A stretch of 64,000 nucleotides of DNA, taken from contig NZ_AP028665.1 of assembly GCF_041154455.1 (NCBI RefSeq), positions 1,053,551-1,117,550 on the forward strand, written 5' to 3'. Source of the stretch: Variovorax sp. V213. GTDB lineage: Bacteria; Pseudomonadota; Gammaproteobacteria; Burkholderiales; Burkholderiaceae_C. Position 1 is the stretch's first letter. Each line of letters opens with the position of its first letter. A program made the translations under genes and the position numbers. Under the pieces are notes generated by a model, which was given only the letters and a program-made list of their open reading frames with translations, was not told the origin of the DNA and did no database searches. Below are positions 24,139 to 31,447 of this stretch, piece after piece.

Positions 24139-25280
24139 AGCGGGCGCGCGCAGCGGTCATCGGCGCCGCCGAAACTACTGAAATGGGGAAGCTGCCCCAT
24201 ATGTCTCAATTGCAGCTGCATGCGGATGCCGCGCTGAACGCGCTCGCTGACGCGGGCCTGAAGCCGTCCGACATCGATGGCATCGCTACCGCGGGCGAAA
24301 CTCCGGAGTCGCTCGCGCTGTACCTGGGAATCACGCCAACGTGGATCGACGCCACGGGCGTGGGTGGGTGTTCCTTCCTGATGCATGTGCGGCACGCAAT
24401 GTCGGCCATCGAGTCGGGGCTGTGCCGGCACGTCTTGATCACTCACGGCGAAAGCGGGCGGTCCCGCGTCGCGGCCTCCGGTTTTCCACATCCGATTCCC
24501 GGTAGTCTGCCGCAGCAGTTCGAGACGCCCTATGGCACCTTCGGGCCGCCGACGATGTTCACCCTGCCGGTTCTGCGCTATCTCAAGGATCGCGGTTACG
24601 AGCAGGAAGACCTCGCCCGCGTGGCCGTTGTCCAGCGCGAATGGGCCGCGCTCAACCCGCGTGCCAGTCAAAAGGCCCCGATCACCGTCGAAGACGTGAT
24701 GTCTTCGAAGATGATCGCGTACCCCTTCCGGATGTTGATGTGCTGCCTGGTCACGGACGGCGGCGGTGCCATCGTCCTGTCGGCCGCCGATCGCGCGGCC
24801 GACTTGCACGCACGGCCGGTCTATGTGATCGGCACCGGCGAAAGCGTCGAGGGCAACATGATCAGCCAGATGGAAGACTTCAGCTCGTCAAAGGCGTTCC
24901 GTGTGTCCGGCCGCAATGCGTTCGCGCAAGCCGGCATCACCCATGCCGATGTCGACCACCTGATGATCTATGACGCATTCGCGCATTTGCCGCTCTACGG
25001 ACTCGAAGACCTCGGGTTCTGCGCACCTGGGGAGGCTGCAGCCTTCATCCGGGAAGGCCACACGCGCCCTGGCGGGCAGCTGCCGCTGAACACCAATGGC
25101 GGTGGGCTGAGTTACATGCACTCCGGCATGTATGGCATGTACGCGTTGCAGGAAAGCATCCGGCAGATGCGGGGCATTGCACCCGCGCAAGTTGAGGGGG
25201 CGAAGATTTCCGTCGCTCACGGTGTGGGCGGCATGTTCGCCGCCAGCTCCACGATCATCTTTTCCAACGAAAGAGCTTAG
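24135..25280 (+). CDS. Thiolase-fold enzyme (SCPx/Ltp type), DUF35 partner
   Basis: 381 residues of the thiolase superfamily, non-decarboxylating SCPx/Ltp branch. The pattern TGVGGCSFLMHV places Cys79 at or near the nucleophile site. The classical GHPxGxTG and second-cysteine motifs are absent, replaced by NTNGGGLSYMHSGMYGM and HGVGGMFAAS. Such proteins work with a DUF35 partner (the upstream gene, ATGA overlap) either as thiolases or, as in Ltp2, as retro-aldolases. With a racemase and MaoC hydratase in the same operon, cleavage of a 2-methyl-3-hydroxyacyl-CoA is plausible, releasing propionyl-CoA. The reaction remains unproven. Confidence 0.82.
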   Translation: MKRARAAVIGAAETTEMGKLPHMSQLQLHADAALNALADAGLKPSDIDGIATAGETPESLALYLGITPTWIDATGVGGCSFLMHVRHAMSAIESGLCRHVLITHGESGRSRVAASGFPHPIPGSLPQQFETPYGTFGPPTMFTLPVLRYLKDRGYEQEDLARVAVVQREWAALNPRASQKAPITVEDVMSSKMIAYPFRMLMCCLVTDGGGAIVLSAADRAADLHARPVYVIGTGESVEGNMISQMEDFSSSKAFRVSGRNAFAQAGITHADVDHLMIYDAFAHLPLYGLEDLGFCAPGEAAAFIREGHTRPGGQLPLNTNGGGLSYMHSGMYGMYALQESIRQMRGIAPAQVEGAKISVAHGVGGMFAASSTIIFSNERA

Positions 25281-25302
25281 CGAAGGGTTCGCTCCGGCGT
25301 GG

Positions 25303-25362
25303 CCTGTCGTTCAGGTTGGTGACGCTTACGAGTCGCACCTCCTCGTGCCGGTCATTCCGGCA
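25303..25362 (+). pseudogene. Short remnant resembling a CocE-type hydrolase C-terminus
   Basis: One frame reads VVQVGDAYESHLLVPVIPA just after the thiolase-like stop. The intact CocE-type hydrolase at 290-1948 ends HTGGKFDSHVLVPVIPAD, and LVPVIP at the very end is a hallmark of this family. About 20 codons and no stop at the expected place remain. The match is short, so this is a moderate-confidence relic. Confidence 0.5.
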
Positions 25363-25373
25363 TTGAGGCGGGA

Positions 25374-26063
25374 TCAGGGCCTGGACTTCGCTTCCAGGCC
25401 CTTGAACAGGACCTCAAGCAGCGTGTCGCTGAGCGAGGAAACGGCGTCCGCACTGGTGGGCAACTCGCCGTAAACCTCCTTGAGCAGCCTGCTGAGCGTG
25501 AACGTCAGCACACACGCGCCAACGATGATGTTCGTGACGTCCCGCACGGGCAGCCCCCGGACCACCCCCGATTTGATCGCCGACTCGATCGCCGCATTGA
25601 AAGTTGCATAGCCACGGATCATGTAGCGCTTCGCGAGCCACTTGAGGCGCGGCGAGTCGTTCATCCCCTCATGAATCAGGATGCGCGTTAGATCGGGATC
25701 GGCTGCGTTGGCTGATATGAAGCGCCGGAGCATGACCTTTAACCGTGAGAGGTCGTCCACGTCGCGCAGGTCTTCCAGGTTCAGCGAAAACATGTTTCCC
25801 CGGACGTGCATGAGGTGTTCAACCGCTGCTTTCCAGAGCTTTTCTTTGGTGCCGAAGTGGTAATGCACCATCGACTGGGTCAGCCCGGCCGCGGTCGCGA
25901 CCGCCCCCGTACTGACCGCATCGAAACCATGCTGCGCGAACAGTGACACGGCGGCTTCGAGCAAGCGCTCAGCCGGCACTTCCGACACCGGCGCAGCCGG
26001 AGGCGCAGCACGCCGTGAGGCGGATTTCACAGGAACAGGGGCGGCAGTGGCGGTCCGTTTCAT
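25374..26063 (-). CDS. TetR/AcrR family transcriptional regulator
   Basis: 229 residues. An Ala/Pro-rich tail precedes the HTH: AERLLEAAVSLFAQHGFDAVSTGAVATAAGLTQ, then MVHYHFGTKEKLW. The ligand domain has ILIHEGMNDSPRLKWL, shared with the regulator at 10490-11191. It converges on the acyl-CoA synthetase operon and faces the SDR/decarboxylase operon. The gene lacks an obvious Shine-Dalgarno; its promoter is probably the one at 26097-26125. It is the leading candidate to bind the GGTTNATCTA elements near 20382, 26097 and 31055. Confidence 0.9.
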   Translation of the reverse strand: MKRTATAAPVPVKSASRRAAPPAAPVSEVPAERLLEAAVSLFAQHGFDAVSTGAVATAAGLTQSMVHYHFGTKEKLWKAAVEHLMHVRGNMFSLNLEDLRDVDDLSRLKVMLRRFISANAADPDLTRILIHEGMNDSPRLKWLAKRYMIRGYATFNAAIESAIKSGVVRGLPVRDVTNIIVGACVLTFTLSRLLKEVYGELPTSADAVSSLSDTLLEVLFKGLEAKSRP

Positions 26064-26096
26064 TTCTGGGGATTGTAGATTATCAAATCGAATTTC

Positions 26097-26125
26097 CAGA
26101 TAGATAAACCTACTCAGTCGGTCAA
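26097..26125 (-). promoter_or_regulatory. Promoter of TetR gene with GGTTTATCTA element
   Basis: On the minus strand TTGACC (26125-26120) is 17 bp from TATCTG (26102-26097), and AGGTTTATCTAT spans the end of the spacer and the -10. The spacing from TTGACC to the element equals that in the promoter at 20394-20422, consistent with autoregulation. Confidence 0.5.
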
Positions 26126-26182
26126 CGTCGTAGACGAGTGTGACCGCGACCTAGTAGCTGGCTCTCTCCGCCCGCCGTGCTG

Positions 26183-26212
26183 AGCGCCGCGCCGAGCAGT
26201 CTGCGCGGCGCT
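26183..26212 (-). terminator. Strong GC hairpin downstream of SDR gene
   Basis: AGCGCCGCGC and GCGCGGCGCT form a perfect 10 bp stem around a 10-base loop, about 17 bp beyond the SDR stop. No T-run follows, so it may stabilise the message end rather than terminate alone. Confidence 0.45.
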
Positions 26213-26228
26213 TGCAGATGGGGCATTT

Positions 26229-27017
26229 CTAAAACGTGGAGAAAAGCTGCCCGCCGTCTATCACGATGCTTTGTCCGATGATGAAGCTCGCGTACTGGCT
26301 GCACAACAGCGCGCAAAGTGCGCCGACGTCCTTGGCGTCGCCAAGCTTGAGGGCCGGGATGCCCACCTGGGCGATCCACTTGTCCTCTTCCTGCTTGTAT
26401 GTCGTTCCGTTCTCTTTTGACTGGGTCTCGAACCTTTGCTGCATGGCAGCGGTATCGAACATGCCCGGCAGAATGTTGTTGATGGCGACATTGCTCTTCG
26501 CAAGCCCACTGGAGATCGCGGCCGTGTAGTTGCACAAGGCGGCGCGGGGCGGCCCTGAAAGAAGGCGGCTCTCGTGCGGCCGTTTTGCCGCAATCGTGCC
26601 GATGTTGACGACGCGGCCGAAGCCGCGTTTCGCCATACCGCCGACAGTCGCCCGCATGAGTTCCACCGGGCCCAGCAGCGTGGTTGAAAGCGCGCTCATC
26701 CACTCGTCCGGTTCCGGATCCAGGTAGCTCTGGAGAAACCGCGGCGGCGAACAGGTGATAACGAGTATGTCGGGCTCGGGACAGGCCGCGAGCAGGCGGG
26801 CGCGGCCTTCAGGGGTACCATGGTCGGCGACCACAGGAACAACACGGACGCCGGTGGCCTGCGCAATCTCCCGAGCGGCCGCTTGCAATCGAGCCTCGCC
26901 CCTCGCCGATATGCAGACCTCGGCGCCTTCCCTGGCAAGCGCCAGGGCGCTTTCTTTTCCCATCCCGGCGCTGCCGCCCGCGATGATGGCCTTTTTTCCT
27001 TTGATCCCGAGTTCCAT
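26229..27017 (-). CDS. SDR-family oxidoreductase with non-canonical catalytic residues
   Basis: 262 residues with the Rossmann signature GGSAGMGKESA (about 14-24). The NAG motif is lost (VITCSPP, about 86-92), and the YxxxK pair reads SGPPR (154-158), so Tyr is Ser and Lys is Arg. The C-terminus GQSIVIDGGQ is normal. A subgroup of SDR proteins with such changes exists and is usually annotated as 3-oxoacyl-ACP reductase-like; classic alcohol dehydrogenation is doubtful. AAAGGA precedes the ATG. It is the last gene of the decarboxylase operon, 35 bp after the Bug receptor. Confidence 0.85.
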   Translation of the reverse strand: MELGIKGKKAIIAGGSAGMGKESALALAREGAEVCISARGEARLQAAAREIAQATGVRVVPVVADHGTPEGRARLLAACPEPDILVITCSPPRFLQSYLDPEPDEWMSALSTTLLGPVELMRATVGGMAKRGFGRVVNIGTIAAKRPHESRLLSGPPRAALCNYTAAISSGLAKSNVAINNILPGMFDTAAMQQRFETQSKENGTTYKQEEDKWIAQVGIPALKLGDAKDVGALCALLCSQYASFIIGQSIVIDGGQLFSTF

Positions 27018-27052
27018 CTTCTATCCTTTCGGTGCATTGCGTTGAGCCATCA

Positions 27053-28018
27053 CTATTCAGGCTTGATACCGGCCTCCTTGAAGGCTTGCGCGCCACGCGC
27101 TACGTCCTCCTCGATTCGCTTGGCGAGATCTTCGACATTGCCGCTCAACGGCCTGATCCCGCGGGACGCGATTTTTGTTTCCACAAATTCCTTGTTGGCG
27201 AGGACCGCCTGGATGTCGGCACTGATCTTGTTCACGACGGGACTGGGTGTACCGGCGGGCACAAATACGCCGTACCACAGTCTCGAGATGAGATAGGGGA
27301 AGCCTTGCTCGGCGGCCGTCTTGACATTGGGGAACTGCGGATGGCGTGAAGAACCCGTCATTGCGAGCACCTTGAGCTTTTTCGCCTGGATGAGCGGTTC
27401 GGCGACGTTGGTGCCCCCCATCCCCAACTGGATCTCACCGCCGGCCATCCCGCTTAGCACGGGTCCGATGCCCTTATAGGGTACGGCAAGCAAGTCGATT
27501 CCTTCCCGCTTGTTCAATGCCAGGAAAGCGAGGTCGGCCTGGCTGCCCTTCGAAAACGAACCGAAACTGAGCTGCTTCGGGTGCGCGCGAGCGTATGCCA
27601 CGAGTTCCCGAAGGTCGTTCACCGGCAAGCTCTCGCTCGCGAGAAGGAACATTTCCGTCTGTGCCACGAGCGACACCGGCACAAAGCTCTTGTCAGGGTC
27701 GTACGGCAGCTTCGCATAGAGAAATCGATTGGCGACGAACGTAAAGTCGCCCGTTGCCAAGATCGTGTATCCGTCTGGCGGGGCTTTGGCCACGAACTCG
27801 GCGCCTATCAGCGAATCTGCACCTGCACGGTTCTCCACGATGACTGGCTGCCCCCATTTGTTCGATAGCTCAACGGCAAGCGCTCGATACAGGATGTCCA
27901 TGCCCCCGGGCGGATACGGCACAACGATTTTCACCGGCTTTTGCGGATACGGCTGCGTCTGCGCATTCGCACTAAAGCATGACAACACCAACCCGATCAA
28001 AACAAGCATCCACTTCAT
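27053..28018 (-). CDS. Bug/TctC-type periplasmic solute receptor
   Basis: 321 residues: signal peptide MKWMLVLIGLVLSCFSANA, then QPYPQKPVKIVVPYPPGGMD and the typical VPYKGIGPVLSGMAGGEIQLG loop. AAGGAGACGAT precedes the ATG. Its start overlaps the hydroxyacid dehydrogenase stop by four bases, so the two are co-translated. It probably presents the operon substrate (an aromatic or hydroxy acid) in the periplasm; no membrane partner is encoded nearby. Confidence 0.92.
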   Translation of the reverse strand: MKWMLVLIGLVLSCFSANAQTQPYPQKPVKIVVPYPPGGMDILYRALAVELSNKWGQPVIVENRAGADSLIGAEFVAKAPPDGYTILATGDFTFVANRFLYAKLPYDPDKSFVPVSLVAQTEMFLLASESLPVNDLRELVAYARAHPKQLSFGSFSKGSQADLAFLALNKREGIDLLAVPYKGIGPVLSGMAGGEIQLGMGGTNVAEPLIQAKKLKVLAMTGSSRHPQFPNVKTAAEQGFPYLISRLWYGVFVPAGTPSPVVNKISADIQAVLANKEFVETKIASRGIRPLSGNVEDLAKRIEEDVARGAQAFKEAGIKPE

Positions 28019-29013
28019 ATCGTCTCCTTGGTTCTAAGGCAGTCCAACTGGTCCTTGACTGGTGTCAACAGACTTTTGTTTTTGCAGCTCTCGGGCAGCT
28101 TTCCATCCAGCAGCGCCAAGATGTTGGCGACCGCCCTACGCGGGATCTGCTCAATCATTTGCACCGTATGGCCGACTGAGTGCGGGGTCAGGATGACGTT
28201 GGAAAGCTGCCGGAACGGGTGGCTGGTGGGCAGCGGTTCAGTTTCGAACACGTCGAGGGCGGCGGCGCCCACCTGGCCGGACTGCAAAGCTTCCAATAAC
28301 GCGTCCTCGTCCACGAGCCCGCCCCGGGCGGTATTGACAAGGAGCACACCACGCTTCATCAGTTGCAGACGGCCTCTATCCAGCCAATGCCTGTTGCCAT
28401 CGTCCAGCCGGGTCATCAGCAGCACCACGTCGCTGGCGGCTAAAAGGTGATCGCTTGAAACCAATGAAATGCCGTCCTCGTTTTCCTGTGCCCTGCGGGT
28501 GTGCACCAGGATCGTGGCCTGCCAGCCCTTGAGGCGCTGAACGATCTCGCGCGTGATGCCGCCATAGCCCACGATGCCGACGGTGCGACCCTTCAACATG
28601 TTGCGATGCTGGACACGTTCGCCACCTGCGCGAAGCTCGGCTTCCGTTTCGCGCAACCGGTACAGCAACGCAAGCACGAGCATGATGGTCGCTTCGGCCA
28701 TGCTCTCCCTGCTCTCGCGAATCTCCCCGTTGACCACGGGGATGGACCTGCGTGCGGCCTCCTCGACATCGATCCAGTCATAGCCGAGCAGCGGCGACAC
28801 GATTCCTCGCAGCGCCGGCATCGCATCCATTTCCCTGGCCCCGCAGGGGATCATCAGGCAGACGAGCACGGTGGCTTGCGCCAACTCCGGAAAGTCCAGC
28901 AGGTCCTGGCTTTCGGTCGTGATGACGGCGGCCGAACGGCCAGCGTCCTCGAGCAATGACGCGATTTTCTTCATGAGCAGCCCGGCCCGCGTCGGTCCAA
29001 CGATGAAGAGCAT
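28015..29013 (-). CDS. D-isomer-specific 2-hydroxyacid dehydrogenase family protein
   Basis: 332 residues. NAD-binding domain with VGIVGYGGITREI: the glycine motif reads GYGGIT (149-154), so the third Gly is Thr, which is unusual. Catalytic residues are present: Arg in NTARGGLVDE, Glu in ETEPLPTSH, and His in LTPHSVGHT. It would interconvert a 2-oxo acid and a 2-hydroxy acid with NAD(P)H. It sits between the class II aldolase (17 bp) and the Bug receptor (ATGA overlap). The same pair recurs at 58005-59689. Confidence 0.88.
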   Translation of the reverse strand: MLFIVGPTRAGLLMKKIASLLEDAGRSAAVITTESQDLLDFPELAQATVLVCLMIPCGAREMDAMPALRGIVSPLLGYDWIDVEEAARRSIPVVNGEIRESRESMAEATIMLVLALLYRLRETEAELRAGGERVQHRNMLKGRTVGIVGYGGITREIVQRLKGWQATILVHTRRAQENEDGISLVSSDHLLAASDVVLLMTRLDDGNRHWLDRGRLQLMKRGVLLVNTARGGLVDEDALLEALQSGQVGAAALDVFETEPLPTSHPFRQLSNVILTPHSVGHTVQMIEQIPRRAVANILALLDGKLPESCKNKSLLTPVKDQLDCLRTKETI

Positions 29014-29030
29014 GTGTTCGCCCGAACCTG

Positions 29031-29801
29031 CTAGTTTCGAAACGATGGATCAATCCGGTCCAGCATTCGCAGCAGAGGCGGCCAGTCGCGCTGGTCGGCT
29101 TTGCCACGGTTTTCGTGAAACAGGTTTGAGGTCTTTTCGATTGCGTCCCGTGATGGCATCAGGGGTTTGACCCCGCTGCCAAGCGCCGCTACTTGCGCCT
29201 GGCAGGCGCGTTCGAGGTAGTACATCGTGCCGAAGGCCTCGGCAACCGTGCGGCCGCAGGCCAGCAGGCCGTGGTTCTCCAGAATCATGGCGTTGTGTTC
29301 GCCCAGGTCCTTCGCCAACCTCTCCCGCTCGGCGAGGTCGATGGCGATACCTTCATACGCATGCCGGGCAATGCGGTCGTGGAAACGCATCGCATGCTGC
29401 GTGATCGGAAGCAGCCCCTCGGGATGCGTTGACACCGCCATCCCTGCCGCCGTATGGGTATGCATGACGCAGCGCACATCGGGGCGCGCGGCGTGCACGG
29501 CACTGTGGATCACGAAGCCGGCGGCATTGATGCCGACTCCGGTCGGGTCCTCCAGAATTTCTCCGAATGCGCTGACCTTGACCAGGTTGGATGCGCAGAC
29601 TTCTTCAAACAAGAGCCCGAAAGCGTTGAGCAAAAACGCCTCCCCGCCGTCAAGCCGTGCGGAGATGTGCGTGTAAGTCATGTCCGTCATGCGGAAATGC
29701 GCGGCCAATCGGTAGCACGCAGCCAAATCCGTGCGTATCGCTTGTTCACTTACCGCGTGGGACGACTTCGGATTGGTGTGGGAGGCAACTTCTGTCAGCA
29801 T
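29031..29801 (-). CDS. Class II aldolase/adducin family protein
   Basis: 256 residues of the metal-dependent class II aldolase fold: THISARL near the N-terminus, metal ligands His114 and His116 in VMHTHTAAG, and His177 in ENHGLLACG. The start is ATG 29801 with AAGGA upstream. Members are aldolases (fuculose-phosphate type) or decarboxylases (for example 3,4-dihydroxyphthalate decarboxylase); the lack of sugar-phosphate clues and the aromatic decarboxylase next door leave both open. Operon order: decarboxylase, this gene, hydroxyacid dehydrogenase, Bug receptor, SDR. Confidence 0.88.
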   Translation of the reverse strand: MLTEVASHTNPKSSHAVSEQAIRTDLAACYRLAAHFRMTDMTYTHISARLDGGEAFLLNAFGLLFEEVCASNLVKVSAFGEILEDPTGVGINAAGFVIHSAVHAARPDVRCVMHTHTAAGMAVSTHPEGLLPITQHAMRFHDRIARHAYEGIAIDLAERERLAKDLGEHNAMILENHGLLACGRTVAEAFGTMYYLERACQAQVAALGSGVKPLMPSRDAIEKTSNLFHENRGKADQRDWPPLLRMLDRIDPSFRN

Positions 29802-29835
29802 GTCTGGAGTCCTTCTCGCCGTGGGATTCGATCGC

Positions 29836-30810
29836 TCAGAGACCAAACAGGCGGCGCGCATTCCCGGATGCCACCTGTCGCTTGTCGTTCGGGCTAATCG
29901 GGCAGTTGTCAAACCATTCGGTGATTTCGCTCATCGACTCGTAGGGATAGTCGACCGCGAAGAGCACGCGGTCGACGCCGATCTCGCTGATCGTATGGAG
30001 CAGCCCCTGCGTGCGAAACGTCCCGGAAGTCGTCACATAAAAGTTGTCGCAGAAGTACTCCATCGGCGTGCGCAGATGCGTGCCGTGCGAGCCCGGCAAT
30101 TGGTGGCGAAACCGATGCTCGACCCGGGGCAGCGAAAGCGCCAGACCTTCACCGAGGTGTCCGAGCATCACATTGAGTTTTGGAAAGCGGTCGAAGAGCC
30201 CGCTCAACATCAGCCGAAGCGCGTGGGTGGCAGTTTCGTGGCCGAAACCCCAGGCGGATCCGACGAGGCCCGGGTAGCCTTTGTAGGCTTTGCGTTGACT
30301 CGTGAGTGGCATGCGGGGATGGAGGTAAACCGGCACCTCCAACTCACTGACGGCCTCCCAGAAGGGCAAGACTTCCGGCTCGTCCAGGTATCGCGCGTTG
30401 TCGTCGCCCAAGTCGGTGAATCCGTTGACAAGAACGCCGACGCACCCGAGTTCCCTGCACGCCCTCTGCGCTTCCAGTGCCGCCTGTTCGGGATCTTGCA
30501 GCGCGACACAAGCAAAGGTCTTGAGGCGCGAGGGATCCCGCCTCGCCAATGTCTCGACCGCATAGTCATTCATGCGCCGCGCAAAATCGACGGCCGTTCG
30601 CGTGTCCTGAATACCTTGAACACCGGGCTGCGTCAGCGAGAGCACCGCGATGGAAATGCCGGCAGCATCCATTTCCTCCAGCCGGCGATCGACATCCTGC
30701 AGCCGCTGGTTCAAGTGGGCCAGGTAGTCGGCGTTGACAAACCCGAAGGTGGCGGGCGTATCGACTTCGGGCGACTCCCAGTGCTCTTCGATCGCAATCT
30801 TTCCTTGCAT
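29836..30810 (-). CDS. Gamma-resorcylate (2,6-dihydroxybenzoate) decarboxylase-type amidohydrolase
   Basis: 324 residues of the ACMSD-like amidohydrolase family. The metal and catalytic residues known for gamma-resorcylate decarboxylase occur at the same numbers: Glu8 and His10 (IEEH), His164 (YLHPR), His218 (LGHLGEG) and Asp287 (AVDYPYE). The opening MQGKIAIEEHW and TTSGTFRTQ also fit. It removes the carboxyl group from a hydroxybenzoate, reversibly, without an organic cofactor. AAGGA precedes the ATG. It is the first intact gene of the minus operon driven from about 31080. The precise ring substitution pattern cannot be read. Confidence 0.88.
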   Translation of the reverse strand: MQGKIAIEEHWESPEVDTPATFGFVNADYLAHLNQRLQDVDRRLEEMDAAGISIAVLSLTQPGVQGIQDTRTAVDFARRMNDYAVETLARRDPSRLKTFACVALQDPEQAALEAQRACRELGCVGVLVNGFTDLGDDNARYLDEPEVLPFWEAVSELEVPVYLHPRMPLTSQRKAYKGYPGLVGSAWGFGHETATHALRLMLSGLFDRFPKLNVMLGHLGEGLALSLPRVEHRFRHQLPGSHGTHLRTPMEYFCDNFYVTTSGTFRTQGLLHTISEIGVDRVLFAVDYPYESMSEITEWFDNCPISPNDKRQVASGNARRLFGL

Positions 30811-30819
30811 GTCAGTCCT

Positions 30820-31056
30820 TCACTCTGGTTTGATCCCGGCGGAGCGTACGAACTCCGCCACTGCAGTTACATCGCGCGCTATGCGCTGCCTGAGTTCTTC
30901 GGGCGAACTGCCCACCGGTGTCAGACCCACCTGAATCAGGTTCTTCTCTGCGAAATCCTTGCTTCTGACGACGTCCGCGAAGTCCTGGCTCAATTTCTTG
31001 ACGACAGCCTCGGGCGTGCCTGGCGACCATCGCCACATCTCTGACAAGATGGTCAT
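30820..31056 (-). pseudogene. Truncated Bug receptor (C-terminal 70 codons) fused to its promoter
   Basis: Starting at ATG 31056 a 78-codon frame reads WSPGTPEAVVKKLSQDFADV ... SAGIKPE, the last quarter of a Bug receptor. The signal peptide and both main lobes are missing, while promoter-like sequence lies immediately upstream. An internal deletion therefore joined promoter and 3' end. The product would not fold as a receptor, but the frame is open and would still be translated ahead of the decarboxylase gene 9 bp downstream. Confidence 0.82.
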
Positions 31057-31083
31057 TGTGAATAGACTAACCTGTTTGGTCAA
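31055..31083 (-). promoter_or_regulatory. Promoter of the decarboxylase operon
   Basis: Minus strand TTGACC (31083-31078), 17 bp spacer, CACAAT (31060-31055). The spacer contains AGGTTAGTCTAT, a variant of the element at 20410 and 26105. The -10 is weak and overlaps the start of the truncated receptor frame, so the true -10 may differ. Confidence 0.45.
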
Positions 31084-31165
31084 TAGGTGTATTTAATACG
31101 CTTCCTCCGTGGAGTGGCCTCGATCTCCACCGCCATGGAACAACAACGCTTCGCGGAGATTCAAT

Positions 31166-31285
31166 TCGCACCCACCTCTTCGTGGTGTGCAGGTGGGCGA
31201 GTTCTGCTCAACGGCGACTGGCCCGTACGGCGCGATGCCGCTCGCGGACATGGGAGCGGAGATCGTCAAGAGAGAACCGCGATGA
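31166..31285 (+). pseudogene. N-terminal remnant of a CaiB/BaiF CoA-transferase
   Basis: The frame reads PPLRGVQVGEFCSTATGPYG and then AMPLADMGAEIVKREPR before a TGA at 31283-31285. This matches the conserved first 40 residues of family III CoA-transferases (compare GPxxxMLLADMGAxVIRIERP in the intact genes here). No further CoA-transferase sequence follows. Confidence 0.78.
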
Positions 31286-31309
31286 CGGCCTGGGGCAGCG
31301 GCCACCACT

Positions 31310-31447
31310 CAATTGCGGTTTCGCGAGTACCGGCTGAGCCGATTCGCTCGGGCAACGCCCGACAAGCCGGTCGAGCGTTTCTTGGAAAGCGGCAGGACAT
31401 TCACCCTCGCGCAGTTGGAGGGCCAAAGCAAGCGCAGCGCACGCTGA
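31310..31447 (+). pseudogene. N-terminal remnant of an AMP-dependent acyl-CoA ligase
   Basis: The frame reads RLSRFARATPDKPVERFLES then GRTFTLAQLEGQSKRSAR and stops at TGA 31445-31447. ATPDKP...GRTxTxAQLEx.SxRxA is the standard N-terminal entry of ANL ligases. The stop lies at the exact left border of the 618 bp duplicated segment, so that segment probably truncated the ligase gene. Confidence 0.65.

Noticed and set aside
29731..31044. Plus-strand frame of 437 codons
   Set aside because: Antisense to the decarboxylase and aldolase genes, whose metal ligands are all in place on the minus strand.
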